Shown in pieces: positions 7,527-16,138 of a stretch of DNA of 64,000 bases; the stretch's first letter is position 1, and each line of letters starts with the position of its first letter. The notes beneath the pieces are model-generated. The model did no database searches, was not told where the DNA came from, and saw only the letters and a program-made list of their open reading frames with translations. Position numbers and translations under genes: made by a program. The DNA is taken from positions 1-64,000 of the forward strand of contig JBAZZX010000002.1 of the NCBI GenBank assembly GCA_041658585.1. Reading direction: 5' to 3'. Source of the DNA: DYFC01 sp041658585 (GTDB lineage Bacteria > Nitrospirota > Thermodesulfovibrionia > Thermodesulfovibrionales > SM23-35).

Positions 7527-7886
7527 ATGTTAAGAAATTACAAAGATCTAAACGTTTGGCAAAAGGCATATAATTTTTGTTTGGATGTGTATCGTTTCAC
7601 CGGAAAATTCCCGAAAGAAGAGAACTTTTGCATGGTGTCTCAAATGAGAAGAGCGGCTATTTCGGTTCCTTCGAATATTGCCGAGGGCTACGGCAGAAAA
7701 ACTACAAAAGAGTATATTCAATTTTTATATATTGCTTAAGGTTCTCTCTGCGAACTGGAAACACAGATTCTTTTATCAGGCGATTTAAAGTATCTCGGTT
7801 CCGAACAACTAATGGAATCGCAAAGCAATCTCGGAGATATCGAAAGGATGCTGAAATCTCTTATCAGAAGCCTGGAAAAGAAATGA
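7527..7886 (+). pseudogene. Four-helix-bundle (S23/IVS-type) protein, interrupted by in-frame TAA
   Basis: The frame encodes the small four-helix-bundle family first known from 23S rRNA intervening sequences (typically about 118 residues). The hallmark start (LNVWQKAYNFCLDVYRFTGKFP) and SQMRRAAISVPSNIAEGYGR are intact. Codon 71 is TAA (7737-7739) where the family has an Arg or Lys before GSLCELETQILL. The same frame then continues to a natural stop at 7886 (120 codons). A single base change from AAA to TAA would explain it. Without suppression only a 70-residue fragment is made. It is flanked on both sides by GGATTCAAGG-type repeats. Confidence 0.75.
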
Positions 7887-7919
7887 TTAGAACCCTTGTT
7901 TCTTCTTTTCAACTCTGTC

Positions 7920-7977
7920 ACTTGAATCCTCGAATCCTTGGATCCTTGAACCCTTTGTTTATACACTTGAACCCTTT
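7920..7977. repeat. GGATTCAAGG-type repeat, inverted relative to 7146-7480
   Basis: Read forward it gives TTGAATCCTCGAATCCTTGG and related units, the reverse complement of the array upstream of the four-helix-bundle gene. The gene is therefore bracketed by inverted copies. Confidence 0.6.
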
Positions 7978-8001
7978 AATAGTTTATTATGAGGAGTGGA
8001 T

Positions 8002-8478
8002 ATGACAAATAAGAAACCCGTACTGATCCTCGGCATCGGCAACCTTATCTTGAAGGACGAGGGGTTTGGAGTACATGTAGTCCGGCAGATGGCGGATATC
8101 CCCCTGCCTGATAATGTTGAGCTTATGGATGGGGGCACCATGGGCATCGATCTCCTTTACTATATTGAAGGGAGGAAAAAGGTGGTTGTTATCGACGTAG
8201 TCGACGCAGGCAGCCCGCCGGGGACACTCTACAGGTTCACCGATAAGAATATCGAATACCACAAGGAAATGTTGCGTTCGGCCCATGAGATCGATTTTGC
8301 ATACATTCTGAAAATGGCTGAACAGCTTGGCACTATTCCGGACGAAGTTGTCTTCATCGGCATAACACCCCGGGAAATCGAACCGGGTGTCGGACTGACT
8401 CCTGTGCTGGAGGAAAAGATCCCTCAGGTTATTGAACTGGTGATGAAGGAGTTAAAACAAGATACTGGAGATAAGTAG
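8002..8478 (+). CDS. NiFe hydrogenase maturation protease (HyaD/HybD/HycI family), copy 2
   Basis: The 158-residue endopeptidase is of the same family as copy 1 at 6674. It has LGIGNLILKDEGFGVHVV (with the ligand Glu), VELMDGGTMG, IDVVDAGSPPGTLYRF and the His-containing segment RSAHEIDFAY, so all three expected nickel ligands are present. It is the better candidate for processing the large subunit after His532. ATG at 8002 is chosen over an in-frame GTG at 7996 because GAGGAG (7991-7996) then serves as the ribosome-binding site. The paralogues share architecture but are clearly diverged. Confidence 0.88.
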   Translation: MTNKKPVLILGIGNLILKDEGFGVHVVRQMADIPLPDNVELMDGGTMGIDLLYYIEGRKKVVVIDVVDAGSPPGTLYRFTDKNIEYHKEMLRSAHEIDFAYILKMAEQLGTIPDEVVFIGITPREIEPGVGLTPVLEEKIPQVIELVMKELKQDTGDK

Positions 8479-8501
8479 TGTCTGGGTATAAAGTCATGGT
8501 T

Positions 8502-8530
8502 TGTCACCCTCCGGCTTGTCGAAAGGCGGG
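8502..8530. repeat. Fragment of family-1 MITE interior
   Basis: TGTCACCCTCCGGCTTGTCG with trailing AAAGGCGGG is a diverged copy of the TGTCACCCTGAGCTTGTCG repeat. No terminal repeats are visible. Confidence 0.45.
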
Positions 8531-8544
8531 TAAACTTGACCGGT

Positions 8545-9069
8545 CTACGAGTCTCCTTCTGTCTCATTCCCATATTCCCCTCTCATCCGAACGTAAGGAA
8601 TACTCAACAATATGTCATCGATAACTTTTTCTTCGATGCCGGTATCTTTTTTCTCATACAGAACGATACGCTGTACGCCGTCCTTAAGTACAGGTGCGAT
8701 AAGCTTTCCTCCGGTCTTAAGCTGTGCGAAAAGAAGAGGAGGCACTTCGGTGCAGGCTGCTGTTATGCATATTCTGTCGTAGAGGGCCATTGCCGGATAT
8801 CCTTGTCCACCATCACCCAGCACAAGGATGATATTATTAAGGCCCGATTGCTCAACAAATCTCTTGCCTTGCTCAAAGACAACCGGATCGATTTCAATGC
8901 ATGCGACAAGCCCCTCTTCTCCGACTGTCTCACATGCAGTTACTGCGCTGTAGCCGCTTCCAAGGCCTATCTCAAGCAATTTATGGCCCTCCGCCAGACC
9001 AAGTGGCTCATAAAGTGTAATCATAGATAAATCATAAAACGTTTTATGAAAAAGTATCAAGCGCAACAA
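8545..9069 (-). pseudogene. Protein-L-isoaspartate O-methyltransferase, N-terminally truncated
   Basis: The frame contains the SAM-binding core of Pcm: KLLEIGLGSGYSAVTA (motif I), an acidic residue in VACIEIDP and LGDGGQGYP, then the C-terminal sheet (FAQLKTGGKLIAPV). Complete Pcm is usually over 200 residues with motif I near residue 75-85. Here motif I begins near residue 32, so about 45-50 residues, including the substrate-binding TISxP region, are missing. The frame opens with a weak TTG and no clear ribosome-binding site, and the sequence just upstream is repeat-rich (9103-9262). A truncated gene is the best reading; residual expression cannot be excluded. Confidence 0.6.
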
Positions 9070-9102
9070 ACACAGATAAAAAGGTCCAAGGAATTAACAA
9101 AC

Positions 9103-9262
9103 TGCAGGGTTCAAGGGGTCGAGGATTCAAGGACAAAAACAAAACAGGGGCAAGATAGAGGCACAACAACGACAGAAATCGAGGGTTCGTGCCGTCGATA
9201 ATCCAAGCATGTCATGGTGAACTTGTCGAACCACGGCCCTTCGACAAGCTCAGGGTGACACC
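9103..9262. repeat. Mixed dispersed repeats upstream of the truncated methyltransferase
   Basis: Units of the GGATTCAAGG type (9103-9140) are followed by a TCATGGTGAACTTGTCGAACC / CTTCGACAAGCTCAGGGTG pair (about 9208-9262), the interior hairpin of family 1. A further GGATTCAAGG-type unit lies at 9360-9400. Otherwise 9070-9421 shows only a TATAAT at about 9315-9320. Confidence 0.55.
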
Positions 9263-9421
9263 GAATTCCTCAACATTGGAGTAGACATAAGGTTACCTAT
9301 CGGTTGTATAATAAAATAATACGAAAATAGGTTAACTCAAGGAAAGAGAACATTGAATAACACATGACCCCTTGAATCCTCGAATCCTTGAATCCATTTT
9401 ATAATAATACAGGGAGGAATC

Positions 9422-9835
9422 ATGCTGATCGACATGAAAAATCAGTTTGAGAAATTGACGGATATTATTGTGAATAATGTTGATTCGTTCCATTTCGGTC
9501 ACAGCGAATATCACGGTCCTGTAGACCCCTCGGCAATCGTCACTTTTGGTTCGGACATTATCAAAATTAACGCTCTCGTTTTGGCAGAGTCAGTCCCCAC
9601 ATTTCAACTTCCGATTAAGTTCGGGATGAATCTCTATGAAACGATCATAGTTCACCTCGACGAGAATTTTGACTTCACTGCTTACGATCCTGATGAAAGA
9701 TCACTGAATGAACTCAACATCTTGATGGGTAATACGGAATATTCATACGACGGCACAATCGCACAGGCAAAAGCCTGTTTCGATCAAATGAACTGGGCTT
9801 TCGATGTATTGTATCGGAAAATAAATATTGAATAA
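9422..9835 (+). CDS. Hypothetical protein, 137 residues
   Basis: I do not recognise this protein. It has no signal peptide, membrane segment or cysteine cluster (a single Cys near residue 120), is acidic, and begins LIDMKNQFEKLTDIIVNN. ATG 9422 follows GGGAGGA (9411-9417). Its 3' end overlaps the start of the next gene by eight bases, so the two are probably translated together. The only functional hint is that coupling to a large membrane protein. Confidence 0.65.
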   Translation: MLIDMKNQFEKLTDIIVNNVDSFHFGHSEYHGPVDPSAIVTFGSDIIKINALVLAESVPTFQLPIKFGMNLYETIIVHLDENFDFTAYDPDERSLNELNILMGNTEYSYDGTIAQAKACFDQMNWAFDVLYRKINIE

Positions 9836-11711
9836 AGAACTATTTGCAAAAATTTCACGCCTTATTCTGTTACTTCTCGTCTTCTTTTTCATTTTTGCCT
9901 CTTTTAATGCAAAAATCTGGGACCCGGATCTCTGGTGGCACCTGAAAACCGGTGAATACATAGCTCAGACGAAATCGATTCCTTCCACCGATCCATTTGC
10001 TTTTACCTCGCTGCCGCAAGATCCGATCCATCCCGAGTCCAAGAGAATAAAATTCATTCTGGGTCAATATTGGATAGCACAGCTTATCTTCTATTGGGTA
10101 TATGAGACGTTCTCTCTCCAGGGGATCATATACATGCGGGCCCTCATCCTCACCCTTCTGATCTTCCTGCTTTACAGAAGCATAAGAAGGGATAGGGTCG
10201 GTTTTTTCTCCGCCCTGCTCTTTCTTCTGCCTGCCGTCACAATTCTTGTCAACTTTACGGGAGAAAGGCCTCAGCTCTTTTCTTTCCTTTTCACGTTCCT
10301 GCTTGTTTTCCTGCTGGAGGGTTATAAAAAGGCGTCACAATCTGAAGCCATGACATCGCACAAAAAAGCCGTGTTGACTTACCTGTTGCCTTTGCCTTTT
10401 GTGATGATGCTTTGGGCAAATATGCACGGCGGGTTCATCATTGGAATCGCTGTTCTCCTTGGGTACATATGCTGTGAAATTCTCAAGTATCTGACAAAAA
10501 AGGCCGGTCCACATCTTCAACTCCGCTCGTTGAAATATTTAATCGGCGCATGCGTCGCATCAATTATGTTTTCCCTCATCAATCCAAACGGATACAATGT
10601 CATCCCTTTACTGATCGAGTTAAACAAGAGTCAGTATATGACATCAATCGTGGAGGCAAAGTCACCCCTTGTTTTCATTCAGTACGGGTACTACACGCAG
10701 GAGCTTTATGTATTCTTTTTCCTTCTGGCTGCCGGTTTTCTGCTGTTCCTGATCAATTTGAAGAGAGCAGACCTAACGGATGTCGTCATCTTTTCCGGTC
10801 TTGCGGCTCTTAGTTTGTCCGCGGCGAGGGTCATTCCATTTTTCACACCGGTATCGATCTTTATGCTTGCACGATATTGGAAGAAGAGCGTTCAGATATG
10901 GAGTTCCTCGACACTGATGTCAAGAATTAAAGAGAGGATGGTGAAGCTTCGTTCTCTTGCCGGTCCCGCATTTTCGGAGAGTTTCCTTGCCATAGTCTGC
11001 TCTGTTCTGATTATCGTTATGCTGAATAACGGCAATTATTTTCAGAGCGGCATTCGGAAGGGCCGGTATCCCGAGGGTGCGGTCAAATTCCTTAAGGAGA
11101 ACAGGATTTACGGAAATATGTACAACCCTTATGTCTGGGGCGGATATCTGCTCTGGGCCCTCTATCCCGATTACAAAGTCTTCATTGACGGAAGAGGGCT
11201 GATTGAAGAGGTTTTCTTTCAGTCGGACAGAATCATGGGTGCATCGTCCCTGCAGTTTGCCGGTGTTCCGGAATGGAAAGCTATAATAGATGCATATAAC
11301 ATAAACTTTATAGTAACATTCAGCGTCTCGGATTTCACCGGAAAACTCATTCCCCTTATCCCGGAGCTCAACTATGACCCTGAGTGGCATCTTGTCTACA
11401 TGGACAATTATTCGTTAATCTTTGTCAAAAATAGCCCGGAGAACCGGGGAATAATTGATAAATTCGACATGCCTAAGAACTGGGTCTGGAACGAAGTCTT
11501 GACAGAGGCTGCAAAGAAAGCGGCCGATTTTAGGGGGAATGCGAATTATTATATAACAATGGGCGACGCTCTTGTCGCCAGAGAAAACTACCGCGATGCT
11601 CTGACTGCATATCTCAAAGCCCAACAAAAAGCTCCGGATAACATTATTATCAGAGAAAAATTAAATATGATGCAGAAAACAGGTCGGGCGCCTGGACCCG
11701 CAAGCCCTTGA
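9828..11711 (+). CDS. Polytopic membrane protein with C-terminal TPR-like segment
   Basis: The 627-residue protein has about ten to twelve hydrophobic segments (first LILLLLVFFFIFASF, last near residues 385-400), then a soluble C-terminal part. After the first membrane helix it has WDPDLWWHLKTGEYI, a motif common in bacterial polytopic proteins loosely related to GT-C glycosyltransferases and oligosaccharyltransferases. The C-terminal 60 residues (AAKKAADFRGNANYYITMGD, then ALTAYLKAQQKAPDN) look like a tetratricopeptide pair. The start is TTG inside the 3' end of the previous gene. A role in envelope glycan transfer is plausible but unproven. Confidence 0.7.
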   Translation: MNKELFAKISRLILLLLVFFFIFASFNAKIWDPDLWWHLKTGEYIAQTKSIPSTDPFAFTSLPQDPIHPESKRIKFILGQYWIAQLIFYWVYETFSLQGIIYMRALILTLLIFLLYRSIRRDRVGFFSALLFLLPAVTILVNFTGERPQLFSFLFTFLLVFLLEGYKKASQSEAMTSHKKAVLTYLLPLPFVMMLWANMHGGFIIGIAVLLGYICCEILKYLTKKAGPHLQLRSLKYLIGACVASIMFSLINPNGYNVIPLLIELNKSQYMTSIVEAKSPLVFIQYGYYTQELYVFFFLLAAGFLLFLINLKRADLTDVVIFSGLAALSLSAARVIPFFTPVSIFMLARYWKKSVQIWSSSTLMSRIKERMVKLRSLAGPAFSESFLAIVCSVLIIVMLNNGNYFQSGIRKGRYPEGAVKFLKENRIYGNMYNPYVWGGYLLWALYPDYKVFIDGRGLIEEVFFQSDRIMGASSLQFAGVPEWKAIIDAYNINFIVTFSVSDFTGKLIPLIPELNYDPEWHLVYMDNYSLIFVKNSPENRGIIDKFDMPKNWVWNEVLTEAAKKAADFRGNANYYITMGDALVARENYRDALTAYLKAQQKAPDNIIIREKLNMMQKTGRAPGPASP

Positions 11712-11849
11712 ATCTTCGAACTCCTTCTTCAGATTTAACAAGAGTTTTCTGGTAATACCAGGACTGCAAACAAGTTTATTTTTTCCTTGACAGAAAAATG
11801 AGAAAGATGGTATAAAACGCTGATACAAAACTTTAAAATTAGCCGGTTA

Positions 11850-11903
11850 CTGCACCCTTCGACAGGCTCAGGGTGACAAAAAAGATTTTTTGCAAGAGCG
11901 TCA
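11850..11903. repeat. Half copy of a family-1 MITE
   Basis: CACCCTTCGACAGGCTCAGGG is followed by TGACAAAAAAGATTTTTTGC and AAGAGCGTC, matching the right half of family-1 elements. The left half is missing. Apart from this, 11712-11959 holds only a short GGATTCAAGG-type fragment near 11708-11730. Confidence 0.55.
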
Positions 11904-11959
11904 AAATCGGCTTTAAGAACTATTAAGTTTTATAAATTTTCTAAAAAGGGGGTTTGAAA

Positions 11960-12799
11960 ATGAAGTTAGCCCATGGGAATAGGGAAAAGATTCATGTGTT
12001 CCGGCCGCTGCTGATACTTCTCTTGGCGTGTTTTTTGACTGCGGGACTTTTGGTAAGTAACCAGAACAAAAGCATTGCGGCCTCTCAGCTTTCAAATGAT
12101 GACTGCGTCAAGTGCCACCTTACTGTTCAGGAAATGGTGGACAGCAAGGGAGGCAAGCATAAGACCGCTATTAACTGCATGGGGTGCCATAAGGGACACC
12201 CTCCAATGGTGAGCAAAGAGAAAATAATACCTGTTTGCAGCGATTGTCATGCAGGTAAGAAACACTATGAAATAGGCGGTTGTAATACATGCCATTCAAA
12301 TCCCCATGCACCCCTTGATATGAAATTGGCTGCAAATCTCACCGGCCCCTGCCTTTCCTGTCACGAAAAACAGGGGGACGAGCTTAAGACACATCAAACC
12401 CGCCATTCGAAATTGTTCTGCACAACCTGTCACAAGGCTCATAAGGAGATTCCTTCCTGTCTGAAATGCCATCAGGCACATTCAGCAGATATGGTCGAAA
12501 AAGATTGCCTGATCTGTCATCCAGCGCATCAGCCGCTCACTATTACGTACGGTGCTGATATGCCATCAAAATCCTGCGCAGCCTGCCATAAGACTATTTT
12601 CGATACCCTGCTGACCGGTACCGAAACGAAGCATTCCAAACTGGCATGCGTTTATTGTCATAAGGATAAACATAGAAATGTTCCAGCCTGTGAAACCTGT
12701 CACGGAAATCCACATCCTGCTGGAATGACGGCAAAATTCCCCAAATGTAACATGTGCCATACCAGTGCACATAGTTTAGGAAAGGAGGCTCAGAAGTGA
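11960..12799 (+). CDS. Dodecahaem c-type cytochrome, exported
   Basis: The 279-residue protein has twelve CxxCH motifs (CVKCH, CMGCH, CSDCH, CNTCH, CLSCH, CTTCH, CLKCH, CLICH, CAACH, CVYCH, CETCH, CNMCH) after an N-terminal signal segment (RPLLILLLACFLTAGLLVS). Many extra His residues can serve as distal ligands. ATG 11960 is preferred to the in-frame TTG two codons earlier because AAAGGGGG sits at the right distance. The stop overlaps the start of the second 12-haem gene, so they form an operon that ends at the terminator at 13739. The pair are paralogues with matching haem spacing. Periplasmic electron transfer is the expected role. Confidence 0.9.
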   Translation: MKLAHGNREKIHVFRPLLILLLACFLTAGLLVSNQNKSIAASQLSNDDCVKCHLTVQEMVDSKGGKHKTAINCMGCHKGHPPMVSKEKIIPVCSDCHAGKKHYEIGGCNTCHSNPHAPLDMKLAANLTGPCLSCHEKQGDELKTHQTRHSKLFCTTCHKAHKEIPSCLKCHQAHSADMVEKDCLICHPAHQPLTITYGADMPSKSCAACHKTIFDTLLTGTETKHSKLACVYCHKDKHRNVPACETCHGNPHPAGMTAKFPKCNMCHTSAHSLGKEAQK

Positions 12800-13722
12800 T
12801 GAATCAAAGGAAAAAATCAGTCTTAATTACAATCGGGTTATCGATAGTATTGCTCATCATCGTAGCCTGTGCAACAGAAGAGATAGCCCCGGTAACAGCA
12901 CAGCCTGTACCAGAGGCAACTGCACAGCCTGCAGAGACTGCAGTGGAGGCGCCGAAACCCGCACCGAAACCGCTCTCTACCTATGATGTTGAACTGACAC
13001 CCCTTACTCCTGCTGATTGTGGCCGCTGCCATGCGAGTGTCTTTAATCAGATCAAAGCTGAAGGCGGCAAGCATAAGATCGACTGTACAAAATGTCATAC
13101 CAAGTTTCATGCGTACAATCCGGTGAAACAGAACTGGAACGATATCATGCCTCAATGTAAAACTTGTCATGGCCTTATCCATGGTGAGAAATTCGCAGTA
13201 TGTGCGACATGTCACTCAAATCCGCATGCTCCCAAAACACAAATGACCATGAGCGCGGAAATGTCAAAGGTGTGCGGCGATTGTCACGTAAAAGTAGCAC
13301 CGGTACTTCAGAACAATCCAAGCAAACATACCAAGGTTGCATGCGCGGCATGCCATCACGACAAGCATGGCTACATCCCATCCTGCATGGAATGTCATAA
13401 ACCGCATTCAGCAAATCAGACAGTTAAGGATTGTCTGGCGTGCCACCCGGTACATTCTCCTCTAAAAATCAGCTATGCCATTTCAACTCCTACTGATGTC
13501 TGTGGAGCTTGCCACAGCGCAGTGTATGGTAAACTCAAAGCCAATACCAGTAAACACTCGACATTGACCTGTGCAGCATGTCACACAAAACATAGATTTA
13601 TCCCTAAATGTGATGGTTGCCACAGCAAACCTCATGGCGAAGCAATGCTCAAGAAGTTCCCGAACTGTTCAGCTTGTCATGTGAGCGCACACGAAATTCC
13701 ATCGAAGTCGGTCGCAAAATAA
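12799..13722 (+). CDS. Dodecahaem c-type cytochrome lipoprotein
   Basis: The 307-residue protein has a lipoprotein-type signal (LLIIVACATEE, lipobox Cys near residue 26), a Pro/Ala-rich linker (PVTAQPVPEATAQPAETAVE) and twelve CxxCH motifs (CGRCH, CTKCH, CKTCH, CATCH, CGDCH, CAACH, CMECH, CLACH, CGACH, CAACH, CDGCH, CSACH). It is a paralogue of the preceding gene, differing mainly in the lipid anchor and linker. ATG 12799 overlaps the upstream TGA (GTGATGA), with AGGAGG at 12783-12788, so translation is coupled. A membrane-tethered partner of the soluble cytochrome is a reasonable inference. Confidence 0.88.
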   Translation: MNQRKKSVLITIGLSIVLLIIVACATEEIAPVTAQPVPEATAQPAETAVEAPKPAPKPLSTYDVELTPLTPADCGRCHASVFNQIKAEGGKHKIDCTKCHTKFHAYNPVKQNWNDIMPQCKTCHGLIHGEKFAVCATCHSNPHAPKTQMTMSAEMSKVCGDCHVKVAPVLQNNPSKHTKVACAACHHDKHGYIPSCMECHKPHSANQTVKDCLACHPVHSPLKISYAISTPTDVCGACHSAVYGKLKANTSKHSTLTCAACHTKHRFIPKCDGCHSKPHGEAMLKKFPNCSACHVSAHEIPSKSVAK

Positions 13723-13738
13723 AAGAGCTTTCCTTTAA

Positions 13739-13770
13739 ACCCCGGGGGAATTCTCCCCCGGGGTTTTTTG
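13739..13770 (+). terminator. Strong intrinsic terminator after the 12-haem cytochrome pair
   Basis: CCCCGGGGGA and TCCCCCGGGG form a 10-bp stem around ATTC and are followed by TTTTTT. Confidence 0.92.
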
Positions 13771-13776
13771 TCTATA

Positions 13777-13936
13777 GAGCCTCTTGCAAAAGTCTGATAA
13801 AGGGCCCTTCTGTCATTCTGAGCTTGTCGTTCTCCTCAGCGAATCCGCCGGGGCGGAAAGAATCATGACTAAGCAATAAGTTATGTCACCCTTCGACAAG
13901 CTCAGGGTGACAAATTAGGACTTTTGCAAGAGGCTC
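13777..13936. mobile_element. MITE-like element, family 1, complete copy
   Basis: The 160-bp element has 17-bp terminal repeats GAGCCTCTTGCAAAAGT / ACTTTTGCAAGAGGCTC and is flanked on both sides by TATA, a possible target duplication. The interior carries the CTGAGCTTGTCG / CGACAAGCTCAGGGTGACA pair plus a block shared with the 5186 copy (CTCAGCGAATCCGCCGGGGC or its complement). Confidence 0.8.
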
Positions 13937-14167
13937 TATAATAATAGATTAAGGAGAACTTACATCTATATTCTTACGCCGCGCGGTAATCATTTGAAAA
14001 AATGTCTTTGTAAGGGGATTAACCGGTAATCCTCCTTTGAAAAAAGAGAGGGGGGAGTTTTATTGATAAAATAAAAACTACACCAGCCCTTCTTCGCAAA
14101 CGAGCGCGAACATATTTGGAGCATTGTGAAGAAATTGTGAAAATTGCTGAATTATCACGGAAATTTA

Positions 14168-14196
14168 TTGACAAAGGGATGTAGAGAAGTTAAAAT
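14168..14196 (+). promoter_or_regulatory. Sigma70-type promoter for the porin-cytochrome operon
   Basis: A consensus TTGACA (14168-14173), a 17-nt spacer and TAAAAT (14191-14196) lie 60 bases before the first gene of the six-gene operon. This is the best promoter match I see in the window. The rest of 13937-14256 shows nothing else clear. Confidence 0.7.
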
Positions 14197-14256
14197 TAAT
14201 TGTTAACTGTATAAAATATATAAAATTGCACAATACGGAATAGATAAGGAAAAGAA

Positions 14257-15057
14257 ATGCATTTAATGACAAAGACGGCGAGAAATTATATTCTTGCAAT
14301 TTTGGTTCCTGCTTTGTATTTTTTGCTGAATCTTCAAGCACTCGCAGCAGAGGGGAATCCGTGCCTTACATGTCATGGTGATCTTAAGGCACAGAAAACC
14401 ATTCATCAACCACTTGCTATGGGTTGTGAAGCATGCCACAAGGCGGTAGAAGGCAAAAACCATCCTGAAAAGGGCAGCATGGTTCTCATACAGGGAATGC
14501 CGGCTCTTTGTTACAGTTGTCATGACGAATCAAAATTCAAAGGAAGTTCAATCCATAAGCCCATATCCATTGGTATCTGTAAAGCATGTCATAATCCCCA
14601 TAGCTCGAATTTTAAAAACCTCCTTAGAAGTGAATTACCGGAGCTTTGTTATTTTTGTCATGACAAAGGGAAATTCACAAAAAAATACAATCACAAAGTG
14701 ATCAATGTGATTGGCTGTGTGACATGCCATAATCCCCATGCGAGCAACAACCCATCGCTTCTGTCCAACCCTGTTAATGAAGTCTGTGTGACCTGTCACA
14801 AGGCCCAGTCATCAGGGTTGCATATTGTCTCACTTCCTGCAAGACAGGTTCATCCGATTAAAGGCGTCAAGGATATCAGCACCCTCAAAATGATCAAAGT
14901 TCCGGACCCTAAAAATCCAAAGGTACAAGTTGAAATACCGGACCCCAACGTTCCCGGCAAGGAATTAAGCTGCGCAAGCTGTCATAACCCGCATAGTTCG
15001 GATTATCCAAAACTCTTCCTACAGCAAAGGATCTGCCTTAGATGCCACAAATACTGA
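14257..15057 (+). CDS. Nine-haem c-type cytochrome, exported
   Basis: The 266-residue protein has a signal peptide (YILAILVPALYFLLNLQALA) and nine CxxCH motifs (CLTCH, CEACH, CYSCH, CKACH, CYFCH, CVTCH, CVTCH, CASCH, CLRCH). Several are in the paired CHxPH arrangement (CHNPHSSN, CHNPHASN, CHNPHSSD) of the doubled-CxxCH family common in metal- and sulfur-respiring bacteria. A 45-residue insert without haems lies between motifs 7 and 8. It is the first gene after the consensus promoter, and its 3' end overlaps the NHL gene by 16 bases. Most likely it is the periplasmic or outer-surface electron carrier of the conduit encoded downstream. Confidence 0.9.
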   Translation: MHLMTKTARNYILAILVPALYFLLNLQALAAEGNPCLTCHGDLKAQKTIHQPLAMGCEACHKAVEGKNHPEKGSMVLIQGMPALCYSCHDESKFKGSSIHKPISIGICKACHNPHSSNFKNLLRSELPELCYFCHDKGKFTKKYNHKVINVIGCVTCHNPHASNNPSLLSNPVNEVCVTCHKAQSSGLHIVSLPARQVHPIKGVKDISTLKMIKVPDPKNPKVQVEIPDPNVPGKELSCASCHNPHSSDYPKLFLQQRICLRCHKY

Positions 15058-16112
15058 AACCAGGGGGCCGACTATTGCCTAATAAATATCAATCAGCAGT
15101 TCTCAACAGGATATTCGTCTTACTGATACTTGTTATTATGATTGCAGGCTGCGTTACCGCATCAAGTCAGAGTGATCAAGCCATGGGTGAATACGTTTGG
15201 CCGACTCCGCCTGAGACTCCCAGGATCAAGTTCGTAAGACAGTGGTATCACAAATATGATTTCGGAAAACCAAACAAATTTCTCAATCTATTAATCGGTG
15301 AGGAACGCGGCATACGTCTCCGGAGACCGGCCGGCGTAGTATCGGATTTGGCAGGCAATGTTTACGTGGCGGATTCAGAACACGGGGTTATATTCGTCTT
15401 TGACCAGGAGAAGAAAGTCCTTCGCTTTCTGGGTGAAGGATTGCTGTCCGCCCCTATCGGTCTTGCAATAAATAACAAGAAAGGGATATTGTTTGTATCC
15501 GACTCAAGACTTGACAAGGTTTTCGGTATTGACAAAAATAGCGGCAAGGTTTTAATGGATTTGGGTACTCCAGGCCAGTTCAAGAATCCATCCGGGTTGG
15601 TCTATGATGAAACCAACGATCGGCTCTATGCGTCCGATACCAAAAACCATGTGGTAAGAGTTTTTGATGAAAACGGCAAGTCTTTACTGACAGTCGGAAA
15701 GAAGGGAAATGAAGATGGAGAATTCAGTTATCCAAGCTTCCTGGCTCTGGACAAGTCCGGCAGGCTTTATGTTGTTGACTCTTTGAATTTCAGGGTACAG
15801 ATATTTGACCGCGAAGGCCGGTTTATCAAGAAATTCGGCAAATTGGGTGACTCCTCCGGATCTTTCTCCCGACCCGCAGGAATAGGAGTCGATTCTGAAG
15901 GACATGTCTATGTGGTTGATACGTCTTTTAATAACTTCCAGATTTTCAGCGAGGATGGAAAACTCCTGTTGTGGGTCGGACAGGGAGGCGGAAAACCGGG
16001 GGAATTCTCCCTTCCTACGGGGATGTATATTGACGGAAAAGACATGATTTATGTTTCAGACACATTTACCAGACGAATTCAGGTATTTCAGTATTTGAAG
16101 GAAAATAAATAA
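15042..16112 (+). CDS. NHL-repeat beta-propeller lipoprotein, copy 1
   Basis: The 356-residue protein has a lipoprotein signal (ILVIMIAGCVTASS), a short proline-rich linker (VWPTPPETPRIKFVRQW) and about six NHL blades from residue 90 to the end. Repeats such as GNVYVADSEHG, GRLYVVDSLNFRVQIFD and GHVYVVDTSFNNFQIF are clear. NHL propellers usually mediate protein-protein contact. It overlaps the preceding cytochrome gene and is a paralogue of the lipoprotein at 18244, so two propellers flank the beta-barrel gene. NHL proteins are recurrent companions of extracellular cytochromes. The start could be slightly downstream of 15042. Confidence 0.85.
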   Translation: MPQILKPGGRLLPNKYQSAVLNRIFVLLILVIMIAGCVTASSQSDQAMGEYVWPTPPETPRIKFVRQWYHKYDFGKPNKFLNLLIGEERGIRLRRPAGVVSDLAGNVYVADSEHGVIFVFDQEKKVLRFLGEGLLSAPIGLAINNKKGILFVSDSRLDKVFGIDKNSGKVLMDLGTPGQFKNPSGLVYDETNDRLYASDTKNHVVRVFDENGKSLLTVGKKGNEDGEFSYPSFLALDKSGRLYVVDSLNFRVQIFDREGRFIKKFGKLGDSSGSFSRPAGIGVDSEGHVYVVDTSFNNFQIFSEDGKLLLWVGQGGGKPGEFSLPTGMYIDGKDMIYVSDTFTRRIQVFQYLKENK

Positions 16113-16138
16113 ATGTACGATAAACTGGATGAAAAATA

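Noticed and set aside
8536..9030. Plus-strand 164-codon frame
   Set aside because: It is the antisense of the methyltransferase core, which shows clear SAM-binding motifs on the other strand.
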